NCBI GenBank assembly: GCA_022843145.1
Contig: JALHOF010000019.1
Location: 1 to 64,000 of the forward strand
Direction of reading: 5' to 3'
DNA length: 64,000 nucleotides
From: Hyphomicrobium sp.
Lineage (GTDB): Bacteria; Pseudomonadota; Alphaproteobacteria; Rhizobiales; Hyphomicrobiaceae
Shown in pieces: positions 1 to 7,891 of the stretch; the stretch's first letter is position 1, and each line of letters begins with the position of its first letter. Below the pieces are notes generated by a model. It saw nothing but the letters and a program-made list of their open reading frames with translations, did not search any database and was not told the DNA's origin. Position numbers and translations under genes: made by a program.

Positions 1-117
1 ACCATCGAGCGCCGCCGCCAACAGCACTTCAACGCAGCAGCATGAGCTTCAACCAGATGGGCCAAACACTCTCTTAGCTCAGCCGCTCAAATGTCCCAAA
101 AAGCCTGACGACGGACA
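1..117 (+). mobile_element. Probable insertion-sequence end (partial, at left window edge)
   Basis: The hsdR reading frame stops resembling HsdR at about position 118, exactly where the plus strand ends in GACGGACA, so the foreign segment would start TGTCC on the minus strand. TG...CA ends are usual for IS3-like elements. Positions 1-45 read on the plus strand as the tail of an ORF ending in RRRQQHFNAAA and a stop codon, which could be a transposase C-terminus. The rest of the element lies outside the window, so family, second inverted repeat and target duplication cannot be seen. The IS assignment is inference. Confidence 0.35.
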
Positions 118-1248
118 GATCTGATCATCTAGGACGCGCCGGTCGGTGACGACGATCACCGAGTCGAATACCTCCTTGCCGCTCCGGCGAACTGCTATCA
201 GCTGGTGCGCAAGCCAGGCGATGGAATTCGATTTGCCGCTGCCAGCCGAGTGCTGGATGAGATAGCGCTTGCCGGCGCCATTCGCGCCCACATCAGCCAA
301 CGCCTTCCGAACAACGCCGAGCTGGTGGTAGCGCGGGAACACCTGGGCGCGCTTCTTGCGGCCGGTCCTGGCATCCTTGGACTCCACGATCTGCGCGTAG
401 TGCTCGAGGATGTCGGTAAGCCCGGCGGGCGTCAGCACTTCTTTCCAGAGGTAGGCCGTCTTCAACCCGTTGGGATTGGGCGGATTGCCCGCGCCGTCAT
501 TGAAGCCCTTGTTGAACGGCAGGAACCACGAACCCTTGCCCTTCAGCTCGGTGCACATCCGCACCTCGCTGTCATCGACGGCGAAGTGGACCACGCAGCG
601 GCCGAAGCCGAAGAGCGGCTCACGCGGGTCGCGGTCGCGACGGTATTGCTCGACGGCGTCCTCCACAGTCTGCTTGGTCAGGCTGTTCTTCAGCTCGAAG
701 GTGGCGATGGGCAGCCCGTTGATGCACAGGCAGAGATCCAGTGCGCGCCGCGTGGCGTCGCTGCTGTAGCCAAGCTGGCGCGTAACGGAGAAGCGGTTGC
801 GGGCGTGCAACTCGACGGCCTTGGCGTTGCCCTCCGAGGGCGTGCCGTAGAACAGGTCGAAGTGTCCGGCGGGGTGGTGCTCGATGCCATTCCGGAGCAC
901 GTCGATGGCGCCGCGCCTGCCAATCTCTGTCGACAGGCGTGTCAGAAACCGTAGGCGATTGATATCTTTCGGATCGGTCGGGTCAACGATCTGCAAAGCC
1001 TTGACCGCATCCGGCTGCGTCGCGTGAAGGAACTGAAAAAGCTGATTGAGATCGAGGCAAAGGCCGCGGTCGTAGTCCTTGGGACTACCGGCAAAGTAGC
1101 CGTGAGCCTCTGGTGCAGGAGCATCAGCGACCACGCTTGCCGCAATCGATAGCCCATCAACGCCCGTCATGTGACGCATGATCAGGGTTTCGAGGCCTCT
1201 CTCGGTGACGTCGCTCGTCCCGCGCGGACTGCCGCCTTTCGTGCTCAT
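118..1248 (-). pseudogene. hsdR: hsdR, 5' fragment of the type I restriction endonuclease subunit, truncated
   Basis: N-terminal part of the motor/nuclease subunit of a type I restriction enzyme. The ATG at 1248 is chosen because GGAGG lies just upstream and it overlaps the preceding mini-gene's stop by four bases. A nuclease-type block (LCINGLPIATFELKNS) is followed by a Walker A motif (SAGSGKS) and a motif Ia-like segment (VIVVTDRRVLDDQI). Coding then breaks off: about 375 of the usual ~1,000 residues remain, without the DEAD box, later helicase motifs or the HsdM-contacting C-terminus. The fragment should not translocate or cut DNA. The cause appears to be the insertion-sequence end at 1-117; a distal piece could survive to the left. 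Confidence 0.85.
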
Positions 1249-1388
1249 TGCGCGGCCTCCACATTTATCGACCCTCGCGAGAGCATGAACTCGATTGGCG
1301 TTGGATTGCAGCAGACAGCGCATTGATGCCGCGACTCGAAGTGCACGTCGCGGCGGACCTTGACCGGTATGGCAGGTCGCTTGCTCAT
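1245..1388 (-). CDS. 47-aa HNH-like zinc-finger mini-protein between hsdS and hsdR
   Basis: Short ORF of 47 codons fitting exactly between hsdS and hsdR. Its ATG overlaps the hsdS stop (ATGA) and its stop overlaps the hsdR start (ATGA). The peptide carries RHQCAVCCNPTPIE, with Cys at residues 23, 26 and 27. I recall this as the N-terminal zinc-binding half of small HNH endonucleases found in type I loci. The part that should bring the H-N-H residues is replaced by a short unrelated tail ending NVEAAQ. So it is either an in-frame deletion remnant or a minimal Cys-knuckle peptide kept because it couples translation to hsdR. Nuclease activity is not expected. Confidence 0.6.
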   Translation of the reverse strand: MSKRPAIPVKVRRDVHFESRHQCAVCCNPTPIEFMLSRGSINVEAAQ

Positions 1389-2803
1389 GCGGCCTCGTCC
1401 TCGGCAATCTCCTCCAATGTGCTCTGTCCGTCGAAATCATCGGCAGCCGAAGTGGCGTCGACTTCTGGTAGCCACTGGGCCGCTTCGGTGAGCTTCATCC
1501 TACCCGTTATCGCATCCTGGATGATCCTGCCTCGGTACTCGATCAGAAGGTCAACCTCTTTTTCGAAGATGGCCATCGCGCTCGAAAGCGCTGCCGTCTC
1601 TTTCTCGACTACTTTAACAATGTTGAGTTGCTCTTCCAGAGGCGGAATTGGCAGTTTAAAGCCTCGTATCTGATCAGGGCTCAGATGAGGCACGCTAATT
1701 CCTGTAAAAATTGGAGCCATGTATTCGGCGAACATGCGCCCCTGAAGCACAAGCAGCAGGAACTGGGAATCCAAGCTCGACTTGGGGCGCAGTCTTGCCA
1801 CTCGCTGTAGTAACAATGAGGGCGTGTCTTCTTGCCTGATCACAGCGGCTCGGACGCCTGCTGCAATTATGGGCCGGTCCATACCGAGCACTATGTCGCC
1901 GACGGTCAGGGTGAACCAGTCGAGGCCGTCTTCTAGCCTTCTGGGCCAATGAACTACTGTGTCCCACCTGACACCTTTCGGAGTGACATTGATCCCGCGC
2001 AGCAGGCGGATGTCATCCGAGTCATGGGAGAAGTCTGAACTTGGAAACGCGAAGCCCGTTGCAAGCTCAATGTGACGACCAAGTTTGTGAACCTCCCAAC
2101 CTTTCGGTATCCGGCCGATCCAGGACACACCGGTGTCACTTTGCGGGACTGAGCGCGTCAGGCCGTTAATTAGGGTTTTCGTCGTGATCGCTTGCCTCTG
2201 CTCATTGAGCAGGGCGATGACCTTGCGCTTGGCGAGGATCGCGCGGTCCACCTGTCCCGTCGCCCAGCCGAGGAAGCGCACGATGGCGGCCTGCTCGTCG
2301 GGCGGGGGAACCACCACAGGTACGCGCAGAAAGTGCTCCGGATAGAGGCGCAATCGAGAGCTGTTCACGCCAGTGGAGCGTCGTTGATACTCTGCCGCGT
2401 AGGCTGGTGTTCGAAGGAGATAGTCTGCGAAACGTGGCTCGATAACGTTGGACCCGTGCGGTCGATAGACCCCATAAGCTGGGCTCACCAAACCGGTGTG
2501 ACGCGAGACGCCGAGCGCGCCCATCCAGGCCCACATCGTATTGATGACGACGTCGTTAGGTCGGCAAATCTTGTGGCCCACGTTCGACTTCGCCAGGAAC
2601 ATCGTGACGTTCTTCTGGCTGCGAGGCGTCACGCCCGTGATGTGCGACACTGACAGAAGCTCTTCTCGCCCCGTGGTCGAGCGCTCGTCGACCTCCTGAA
2701 ACATGGTCTTGGCGCGCAGCACTCGCCAGTGCGCCGGCACCTGGCCGAGCCACGGCAAGCCGGAGTTCTTGTACTCGGGATAGGGCTTGAGATCGTCGAT
2801 CAT
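1385..2803 (-). CDS. hsdS: Type I restriction-modification specificity subunit HsdS
   Basis: DNA-recognition subunit of the type I complex; it reads a bipartite target and docks two HsdM and two HsdR subunits. The 472-aa protein shows the expected duplicated layout: each target-recognition half opens with a W(L/I)G-x-(I/V)P-x-xW motif (GLPWLGQVPAHW and VSWIGRIPKGW) and ends in a conserved helical region after PPPDEQAAIVRFL or PPLEEQLNIVKVV. The start at 2803 overlaps the stop of the DUF262 gene (ATGA) and has a G-rich ribosome site; an upstream in-frame start would intrude further into that gene. It looks intact, so modification by HsdM-HsdS may persist although hsdR is broken. Confidence 0.95.
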   Translation of the reverse strand: MIDDLKPYPEYKNSGLPWLGQVPAHWRVLRAKTMFQEVDERSTTGREELLSVSHITGVTPRSQKNVTMFLAKSNVGHKICRPNDVVINTMWAWMGALGVSRHTGLVSPAYGVYRPHGSNVIEPRFADYLLRTPAYAAEYQRRSTGVNSSRLRLYPEHFLRVPVVVPPPDEQAAIVRFLGWATGQVDRAILAKRKVIALLNEQRQAITTKTLINGLTRSVPQSDTGVSWIGRIPKGWEVHKLGRHIELATGFAFPSSDFSHDSDDIRLLRGINVTPKGVRWDTVVHWPRRLEDGLDWFTLTVGDIVLGMDRPIIAAGVRAAVIRQEDTPSLLLQRVARLRPKSSLDSQFLLLVLQGRMFAEYMAPIFTGISVPHLSPDQIRGFKLPIPPLEEQLNIVKVVEKETAALSSAMAIFEKEVDLLIEYRGRIIQDAITGRMKLTEAAQWLPEVDATSAADDFDGQSTLEEIAEDEAA

Positions 2804-4626
2804 TCGCGCCCCCGCTTGAGCAAGTCGGCCGGGTTCCAAATGGCCTCGGCGAGTTGGCGATAGAGCAGGCTACGTTCTTCGAGATCGGCCTTCTTGAACG
2901 TCTCATGGGCGCGAAACGGTAGCCCGCTGCGAGTTACGAACTGCACGAAGCCGGGGTTGCGCTGGTAGCATTGCCCGTGCAGCGACCGCGCCAGAAGGTT
3001 CTGCGTCAGGTAGTGCGGCAGCTTCTCGGCATAGGGCATATCGCCATAGCTGCCGTTGAACTTCTTGGGCAGAAGCAACAGCCCGCCGATGCGGTTTCGA
3101 TGCTCTGCGAAGTCGGCGGCTTGAGCGAACTCGTCCCTGTGGCGATCCGGGTGATTGGCCCAGATATGCTCGACTTCGTACCGATTGGGACCTTCGGCTA
3201 CCAACTCGGCATATCGAGACGGCTGCCCAGAAGCGGTCTCCACGTAGTCAGTCAACCGCGCCAGAATGCGGTGCAAGGCTTGGCGATTCAGTACGTGGAC
3301 TCGGAGCCGGTCGTTGCTGGCGAACGTCTCAGTCTCCTTGCCGAGGGTGTTGTGGAGGTGCGTTGCCAGGTCGCTGGGCGACATACCGCGGATGTCCCTC
3401 ATCACTATGAACATCGCGTATTGAACCGTAGAATAGGAGATGCTGCGGAAGTTCCACAGCCGCCACGTCAGCAGGATATCGACGTAGCGTGCGACCAGCG
3501 ACATCTTCAGTGCTACTGTCGCTGCGTCATCGTCAGGCCGCAGGGGAGCCAGCAGGAGCATATTCTGCAACGTGAATTTGTGCTGAGCATTGTAGAAGAC
3601 ATGCTCCAAGCCAGCGACTGGGCGGTCAGTCGCGTCGATGATGCGTAGGTATTGCCGGCTGTAGAAGTCAAAATCCCGCTCTACGAAGCGATAGAAGTCA
3701 TCCGCTTGGCTGAGGCCGATGTCCTCAGCGGAGTCGCGCAGCCAGCGGTGGAACTCGGTGCCGATGCGCTCGAAGTCCTCGGGGCGTGACCCCTTCTTGC
3801 GCTCTCGAATCTTGTTTGCGTACTGGCTGCGCAGCCATGCCTTGAAGCAGTCCGACTCGACCTCCTTGCCGGCCGCATTGAGCTGACGGATGCGGTCGCG
3901 CCAACGGTTGTTGGCCGTCGTCCGCTTCTGCTCGCTCATGTTGGCGAGCAGGTAACCTTTGAGCATGTCCGTTTGGCTGAGCGACAACCCTCGGTCGTTC
4001 ATGGTCTCGAAGATCGTGTAGGCGTCGTCGTCCGAATACGCGGTGATCTCGACGAGGTGGACGTTCTCCAACAGCCAGTCGATAAAGTAGGGGAGCGCAT
4101 CGCCGCGGAAATCGTCGGGGAAAACCTCCTCCAGATCACGATACCGCTGCACGAGGTTCTGGACAGACTCCGGTTGTTCGGTGATGTCGATGGGTTGTCC
4201 ATCGAATAGTGCCTCCATGGCAGGAGTGCGCTCGTCGACGTGGATGTTGAAGGACTTCTGGCCGAACCTTTCGGAGAAGATCAACTCGTCGACATTCACC
4301 TGAACCCCGAGATCGCGCTGCAAATTGCGAAGCAAGATTAGCAACAATGTGAGGCTGGTTAACCGCTGCTGGCCGTCGACTATGAAATTGACGCCGTCCT
4401 TCTTGCTGATGATGATTGAGCCGAGAAAATAGTGCGGATAGTCGGCGACCTTCGAGCGTTCATGGCTCGGCTGATACTCTTCCAGGAACTTGCCGCTCAG
4501 ATCGTCGACCAGCTCGCGGATCTGCTTGTCGTGCCACTTGTACTCCCGCTGATAGTAGTCGATGGAGTATTTGATCCCCTTGAGCAGTTCACGGACAGTC
4601 TTGGCATTGCCGAGTATCTCTCTCAC
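2800..4626 (-). CDS. DUF262/DUF1524 (GmrSD-like) protein inside the type I locus
   Basis: 608-aa protein of the GmrS-GmrD type, known from type IV restriction of glycosylated phage DNA. The N-terminal DUF262 domain, a ParB/Srx-like NTPase fold, shows QREYKW at 26-31 and the signature DGQQR at 84-88. The C-terminal DUF1524 domain, an HNH-type nuclease, shows EVEHIW at about 484-489, an Asn in NRIGGLLLLP near 511 and a following Lys-Lys-Phe-Asn. It starts at GTG 4626, overlapping the hsdM stop (GTGA), and ends overlapping hsdS, so it is co-translated with the methylation module. It may add a modification-dependent nuclease to the type I system; that coupling is inference, while the domain call is firm. 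Confidence 0.93.
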   Translation of the reverse strand: MREILGNAKTVRELLKGIKYSIDYYQREYKWHDKQIRELVDDLSGKFLEEYQPSHERSKVADYPHYFLGSIIISKKDGVNFIVDGQQRLTSLTLLLILLRNLQRDLGVQVNVDELIFSERFGQKSFNIHVDERTPAMEALFDGQPIDITEQPESVQNLVQRYRDLEEVFPDDFRGDALPYFIDWLLENVHLVEITAYSDDDAYTIFETMNDRGLSLSQTDMLKGYLLANMSEQKRTTANNRWRDRIRQLNAAGKEVESDCFKAWLRSQYANKIRERKKGSRPEDFERIGTEFHRWLRDSAEDIGLSQADDFYRFVERDFDFYSRQYLRIIDATDRPVAGLEHVFYNAQHKFTLQNMLLLAPLRPDDDAATVALKMSLVARYVDILLTWRLWNFRSISYSTVQYAMFIVMRDIRGMSPSDLATHLHNTLGKETETFASNDRLRVHVLNRQALHRILARLTDYVETASGQPSRYAELVAEGPNRYEVEHIWANHPDRHRDEFAQAADFAEHRNRIGGLLLLPKKFNGSYGDMPYAEKLPHYLTQNLLARSLHGQCYQRNPGFVQFVTRSGLPFRAHETFKKADLEERSLLYRQLAEAIWNPADLLKRGRE

Positions 4627-6926
4627 GACTTCGCTCCTGCCAGAAGGGCATCGAGGAGACCGTCAGCCTGCTTCTCGACCTCGATGATATCGCGCCGGAT
4701 CTCATCGAGTGAGCGCAGCGGCTGCGGTTTGTAGAAGTGGCGCGTGAAGCTGACCTCGTAGCCAATCTTGGTCGCGTCCTCCTTGACCCAGGCATCGGGC
4801 GTGTAGGGTAACACCTCACGTCGAATGAAGGCTTCGATACCGCCGTCTTCGAGCAATGGCACCTGCTCGGTGTCGCGCAAGTCCGGATCGGGCTCATATT
4901 CCAGCACAATCTTCGGGTCGCCCGCAGGAGAGACGTATCTCCCATACATCGGGGCGACGGTCGCCTTGCCGGGCTTATGGAATTTGGCAATGACCGGCGG
5001 TGCGGTCTCGACGCGCCAACTTACGGCGCGGAGGATCAACTTCAGCTCGGCGGCGGGCAGCTTGATGTCGAGTTGCTCGAGGGCATCGTCGACGCGCTCG
5101 CGGAATACGTTGTGATCTTCGAACACCTTGTCTCCAAGCTTCTTGCGCAGCTTGTTCGCGGTCTCGACGAGCCGCCCGTCACGCTCCCATGTCTTGGGGT
5201 CGAGCAGCTTCTTCCTTTTCTTCTCCGGCAGACCCTTCTTCGTGCTGCCCTCTTCTTCCTCGTCGTCCTCCTCGTCCTCACGTCCCCAGTTCGTCAGTCG
5301 CTCCTCAACCTTGGTTGTGACTGCGGCTACGTCCGTGAAAAGCGTCTCGCCGAACTCGTCGAAAAGTGCTGAGCGCACATCTTCATGCCCCGATGCGAAC
5401 CGCAGGTTCGAGATGAGCTTCGGTGTCAGCTGGCTGTGCAAGCGAAGCGGCCGCTCGACTGTGATCTTCCAGTAGCCGAACGACTCATTGGGGAAGATCT
5501 TCGACTGGGGAGTCTCCTTGAAATCAAGGAATGTGGACGTGATGCGTTCGATATCGTCAGGCGACAACTCGCAGTTCTTTTTGCCAAGGTTCTTGCGCAG
5601 CGGCTTGAACCATTGGCTGGCATCGATCAGCTGGAGCTTGCCTTTGCGCGGCTTCGGCTTCTTGTTCGACAGCACCCAGATGTAGGTTGCAATGCCGGTG
5701 TTGTAGAACAGGTTAAGCGGCAGCGCGACGATGGCTTCGACCCAGTCGTTCTCGATGAGCCAGCGGCGGATATTGCTCTCCCCCTGGCCGGCGTCACCCG
5801 TGAACAGCGACGAGCCGTTGTGGACCTCGGCGATGCGGCTACCGAGGGCCGAACTATGGTTCATCTTAGAGGCCATGTTGGCCAGGAAGAGCATCTGCCC
5901 ATCGCTTGATCGCGTCACAAGCGACAGGGACTCGTTGTTGAGCGTGACCTTGAAGCGCGGATCGCGCATCTCGTCCTTGCCGCCCATCGCCTCCAGGTCT
6001 TTTTTCCAGCTCTTGCCGTAGGGCGGGTTGGCAAGCATGAAGTCGAATTCTTGAGCGGGAAAGGCGTCGTGAGACAGCGTCGACCATTCGGCTCCGCCGA
6101 CGATGTGCTCGGCGTTCTCACCTTCGCCCTTGAGCAGCATGTCAGCTTTGCAGATGGCATACGTCTCAGGATTGATCTCTTGGCCGTAGAGGTGGCTCAG
6201 GATCTGCAGGCCTCGCTTTTTGCCGATGGCATCGAGAGTTTCCTCCGCGACTGTGAGCATGCCACCGGTGCCGCAGGCACAATCGTAGAGCAGGTATGAG
6301 CCGGACTTGAGCTTGGACTCAATTGGCAGGAACACGAGGTTCGCCATCAGCCGAACGGCGTCGCGCGGCGTCCAGTGCTCGCCGGCCTCCTCGTTGTTCT
6401 CTTCGTTAAACTTGCGCACCAGCTCTTCGAAAATGGTCCCCATGGAGTGATTGTCGATACCCGTTGGCGACAAATCGATCTCTGGGTCGAGGAATTTGTT
6501 GATCAACGTGCCGATTGCGTCGGCCTTCGAGAGCGTCGCAAGCTGATTGCGAAACTTGAAGTTCTCGAGGATGTCCTGGACGTTCGGGGAGAAGCCGTCG
6601 AGGTAGTCTTTGAAATCCAATAAAAGCTGCTGTTGGTTGCCGCGCGATTTGAGGTCCTGCAGCGTGAACTGGGAGGTGTTGTAGAAAGCTTGGCCCGCTG
6701 CTTCAGATAGGGCGGAACGCTGTTCGGTGATGCCGGCGTGGTCGAGTGTCTTCTTCGTTTCGAGCACGGCCTTCTTGGTTGGAGCCAGGACGGCGTCCAT
6801 CCGTCGAATGACACACATCGGCAGGATCACATCAGGATACTTGCCGCGCTTGAACAGGTCGCGAAGGACATCGTCTGCAATCCCCCAGATGAAGGAGACG
6901 ATCTTGTTGTGGGTCGCTTGGTCCAT
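4623..6926 (-). CDS. hsdM: Type I restriction-modification methyltransferase subunit HsdM
   Basis: N6-adenine DNA methyltransferase of the type I complex, using S-adenosylmethionine. The 767-aa protein has an N-terminal helical HsdM_N domain, the SAM-binding motif DCACGTGGML near 215-224 and the catalytic NPPY at 300-303. It is longer than classical HsdM (about 500 aa). The extra C-terminal ~250 aa include an acidic stretch near 560 (EEDDEEEEG) followed by Lys-rich KKRKK and further helices, probably a coiled-coil tail that contacts HsdS. It begins 2 bp after the antitoxin gene's stop and overlaps the next gene by 4 bp. All catalytic motifs are present, so it is probably active. Confidence 0.97.
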   Translation of the reverse strand: MDQATHNKIVSFIWGIADDVLRDLFKRGKYPDVILPMCVIRRMDAVLAPTKKAVLETKKTLDHAGITEQRSALSEAAGQAFYNTSQFTLQDLKSRGNQQQLLLDFKDYLDGFSPNVQDILENFKFRNQLATLSKADAIGTLINKFLDPEIDLSPTGIDNHSMGTIFEELVRKFNEENNEEAGEHWTPRDAVRLMANLVFLPIESKLKSGSYLLYDCACGTGGMLTVAEETLDAIGKKRGLQILSHLYGQEINPETYAICKADMLLKGEGENAEHIVGGAEWSTLSHDAFPAQEFDFMLANPPYGKSWKKDLEAMGGKDEMRDPRFKVTLNNESLSLVTRSSDGQMLFLANMASKMNHSSALGSRIAEVHNGSSLFTGDAGQGESNIRRWLIENDWVEAIVALPLNLFYNTGIATYIWVLSNKKPKPRKGKLQLIDASQWFKPLRKNLGKKNCELSPDDIERITSTFLDFKETPQSKIFPNESFGYWKITVERPLRLHSQLTPKLISNLRFASGHEDVRSALFDEFGETLFTDVAAVTTKVEERLTNWGREDEEDDEEEEGSTKKGLPEKKRKKLLDPKTWERDGRLVETANKLRKKLGDKVFEDHNVFRERVDDALEQLDIKLPAAELKLILRAVSWRVETAPPVIAKFHKPGKATVAPMYGRYVSPAGDPKIVLEYEPDPDLRDTEQVPLLEDGGIEAFIRREVLPYTPDAWVKEDATKIGYEVSFTRHFYKPQPLRSLDEIRRDIIEVEKQADGLLDALLAGAKS

Positions 6927-6928
6927 GG

Positions 6929-7123
6929 CTATTTGTGTGCCCTTGCTGCGGATCCTTCGCGGAAGGGCGCGGTTTCGAGCGACATCAGCCGCTCGAACTC
7001 TTCAACTGCCACTACGACGACGACCGGGCGGCCGTGCTTTTCGACAGTAACCGGCTCGGCCCGCGCAAGGTCAATCAGGCGTCCAAAACCATACTTTGCG
7101 TCTTTCGCTGTCATGCTGCGCAT
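6929..7123 (-). CDS. Phd/YefM-type antitoxin-like protein, first gene of the type I operon
   Basis: 64-aa protein (start 7123, preceded by an AGGGGGG ribosome site) resembling Phd/YefM antitoxins: an N-terminal DNA-binding AbrB-like fold (MTAKDAKYGFGRLIDLARAE, then PVTVEKHGRPVVVVV) and a short C-terminal arm. Such proteins normally neutralise a RelE- or Doc-type toxin and repress their own promoter. No toxin gene follows; hsdM begins 2 bp after the stop. The protein is therefore probably an autoregulator of the restriction-modification operon or a remnant of a toxin-antitoxin pair. The ORF can be extended to 7171, but that stretch lies in a palindrome and lacks a ribosome site. Confidence 0.8.
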   Translation of the reverse strand: MRSMTAKDAKYGFGRLIDLARAEPVTVEKHGRPVVVVVAVEEFERLMSLETAPFREGSAARAHK

Positions 7124-7154
7124 GAAGCCCCCCCTGATATGACGTCCGCGCATC

Positions 7155-7171
7155 ATGGCCAAAATGGCCAT
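7155..7171. promoter_or_regulatory. Putative operator for the antitoxin/type I operon
   Basis: Inverted repeat ATGGCC-aaaat-GGCCAT lies 32-48 bp upstream of the antitoxin start. Phd/YefM proteins usually bind short palindromes overlapping their own promoter, so this is a reasonable autoregulatory site. The assignment rests on position and symmetry only. Confidence 0.35.
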
Positions 7172-7270
7172 TGTGGCAACTTGGATTGAGGCCTCTCCAC
7201 AGGCTACGGCACACGGCCGAGGTGGGGCGCCAGAGAAATCTGCTCAACGATGACTAATCTGGCGCGCTGT

Positions 7271-7846
7271 TCACCGCCTCGTCACCACGAACACCCACTC
7301 CGGCGAGATCGAATGTCGCTTCTTGGCGTGACCGACCGTACAGTTGCAGCGGCGCAGCACGCGCAGATCGCCGCTGTCGAGCAGGTAGATCTGATGGCCA
7401 CTGATTTCGACGGCGACGGTCCAGTGTGAATGCCGCCCGCTGAGCGCCAGGATCACGACGCTGGTGTGGGACAGGTTGTTCGACAGCCAGGTCCACAGCG
7501 CGTCGAGCCGGGTGTTGCGCCGCAGCGGCTTCGGCATACGGGCGACCTTCAGCACGACATCGTATTCGTCCGCCATTTTTCGGGCGGCTAATCGCAGGAG
7601 CCGTTCGAGAGCGCGCCGCCAAAGCCCTTCGGTGACGACCTCTTCTGGCCGGGCGCCGATTTTCGGCAGCTCGCTCATCAGGTGGCTGAACAGCCGGGTC
7701 GCCGCGGCGCGGTCGACTTCAGGGGCCAAGAGGCGGATCGCGTTGATCGTGCTATAAATGCCACACAAGCCATCTAAATCCCCCTGTCGAAATGGCTTGG
7801 GGCTCCCGCGCAGCCCTGGACGCTTTCGCTTCGGAGCGTTGGTCAT
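7271..7846 (-). CDS. Putative papain-like (C39-like) cysteine peptidase
   Basis: 191-aa protein of no named family that I recognise. It carries the pieces of a papain-fold catalytic site in the right order: Gln21 and Cys28 in QGDLDGLCGIYS, His141 followed by Trp in GRHSHWTV, and Asp157 in YLLDSGD. A basic N-terminus (KRKRPGLRG) and no signal peptide suggest a cytoplasmic enzyme. It lies between the restriction operon and dinB, in DNA that looks acquired. The start at 7846 is chosen because it overlaps the stop of a 7-codon leader with a strong ribosome site; a GTG at 7891 in the same frame lacks one. Protease function is inference from motifs. Confidence 0.55.
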   Translation of the reverse strand: MTNAPKRKRPGLRGSPKPFRQGDLDGLCGIYSTINAIRLLAPEVDRAAATRLFSHLMSELPKIGARPEEVVTEGLWRRALERLLRLAARKMADEYDVVLKVARMPKPLRRNTRLDALWTWLSNNLSHTSVVILALSGRHSHWTVAVEISGHQIYLLDSGDLRVLRRCNCTVGHAKKRHSISPEWVFVVTRR

Positions 7847-7866
7847 GGCGTCGGTTCTTCGGACAT
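7843..7866 (-). promoter_or_regulatory. Seven-codon leader ORF coupled to the peptidase-like gene
   Basis: An AGGAGG ribosome site at 7872-7877 sits 5 nt before an ATG that encodes only MSEEPTP and stops; its TGA overlaps the ATG of the peptidase-like gene (ATGA). The good ribosome site therefore belongs to the leader, and the downstream gene would be reached by re-initiation. A frameshift that shortened an original N-terminus is the alternative. Confidence 0.35.
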
Positions 7867-7891
7867 CGAAACCTCCTGTCGCGTCACGCAC

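Noticed and set aside
6929-7270. A toxin partner for the antitoxin-like gene
   Set aside because: No RelE-, Doc- or YoeB-like ORF exists on either side; hsdM starts 2 bp downstream.
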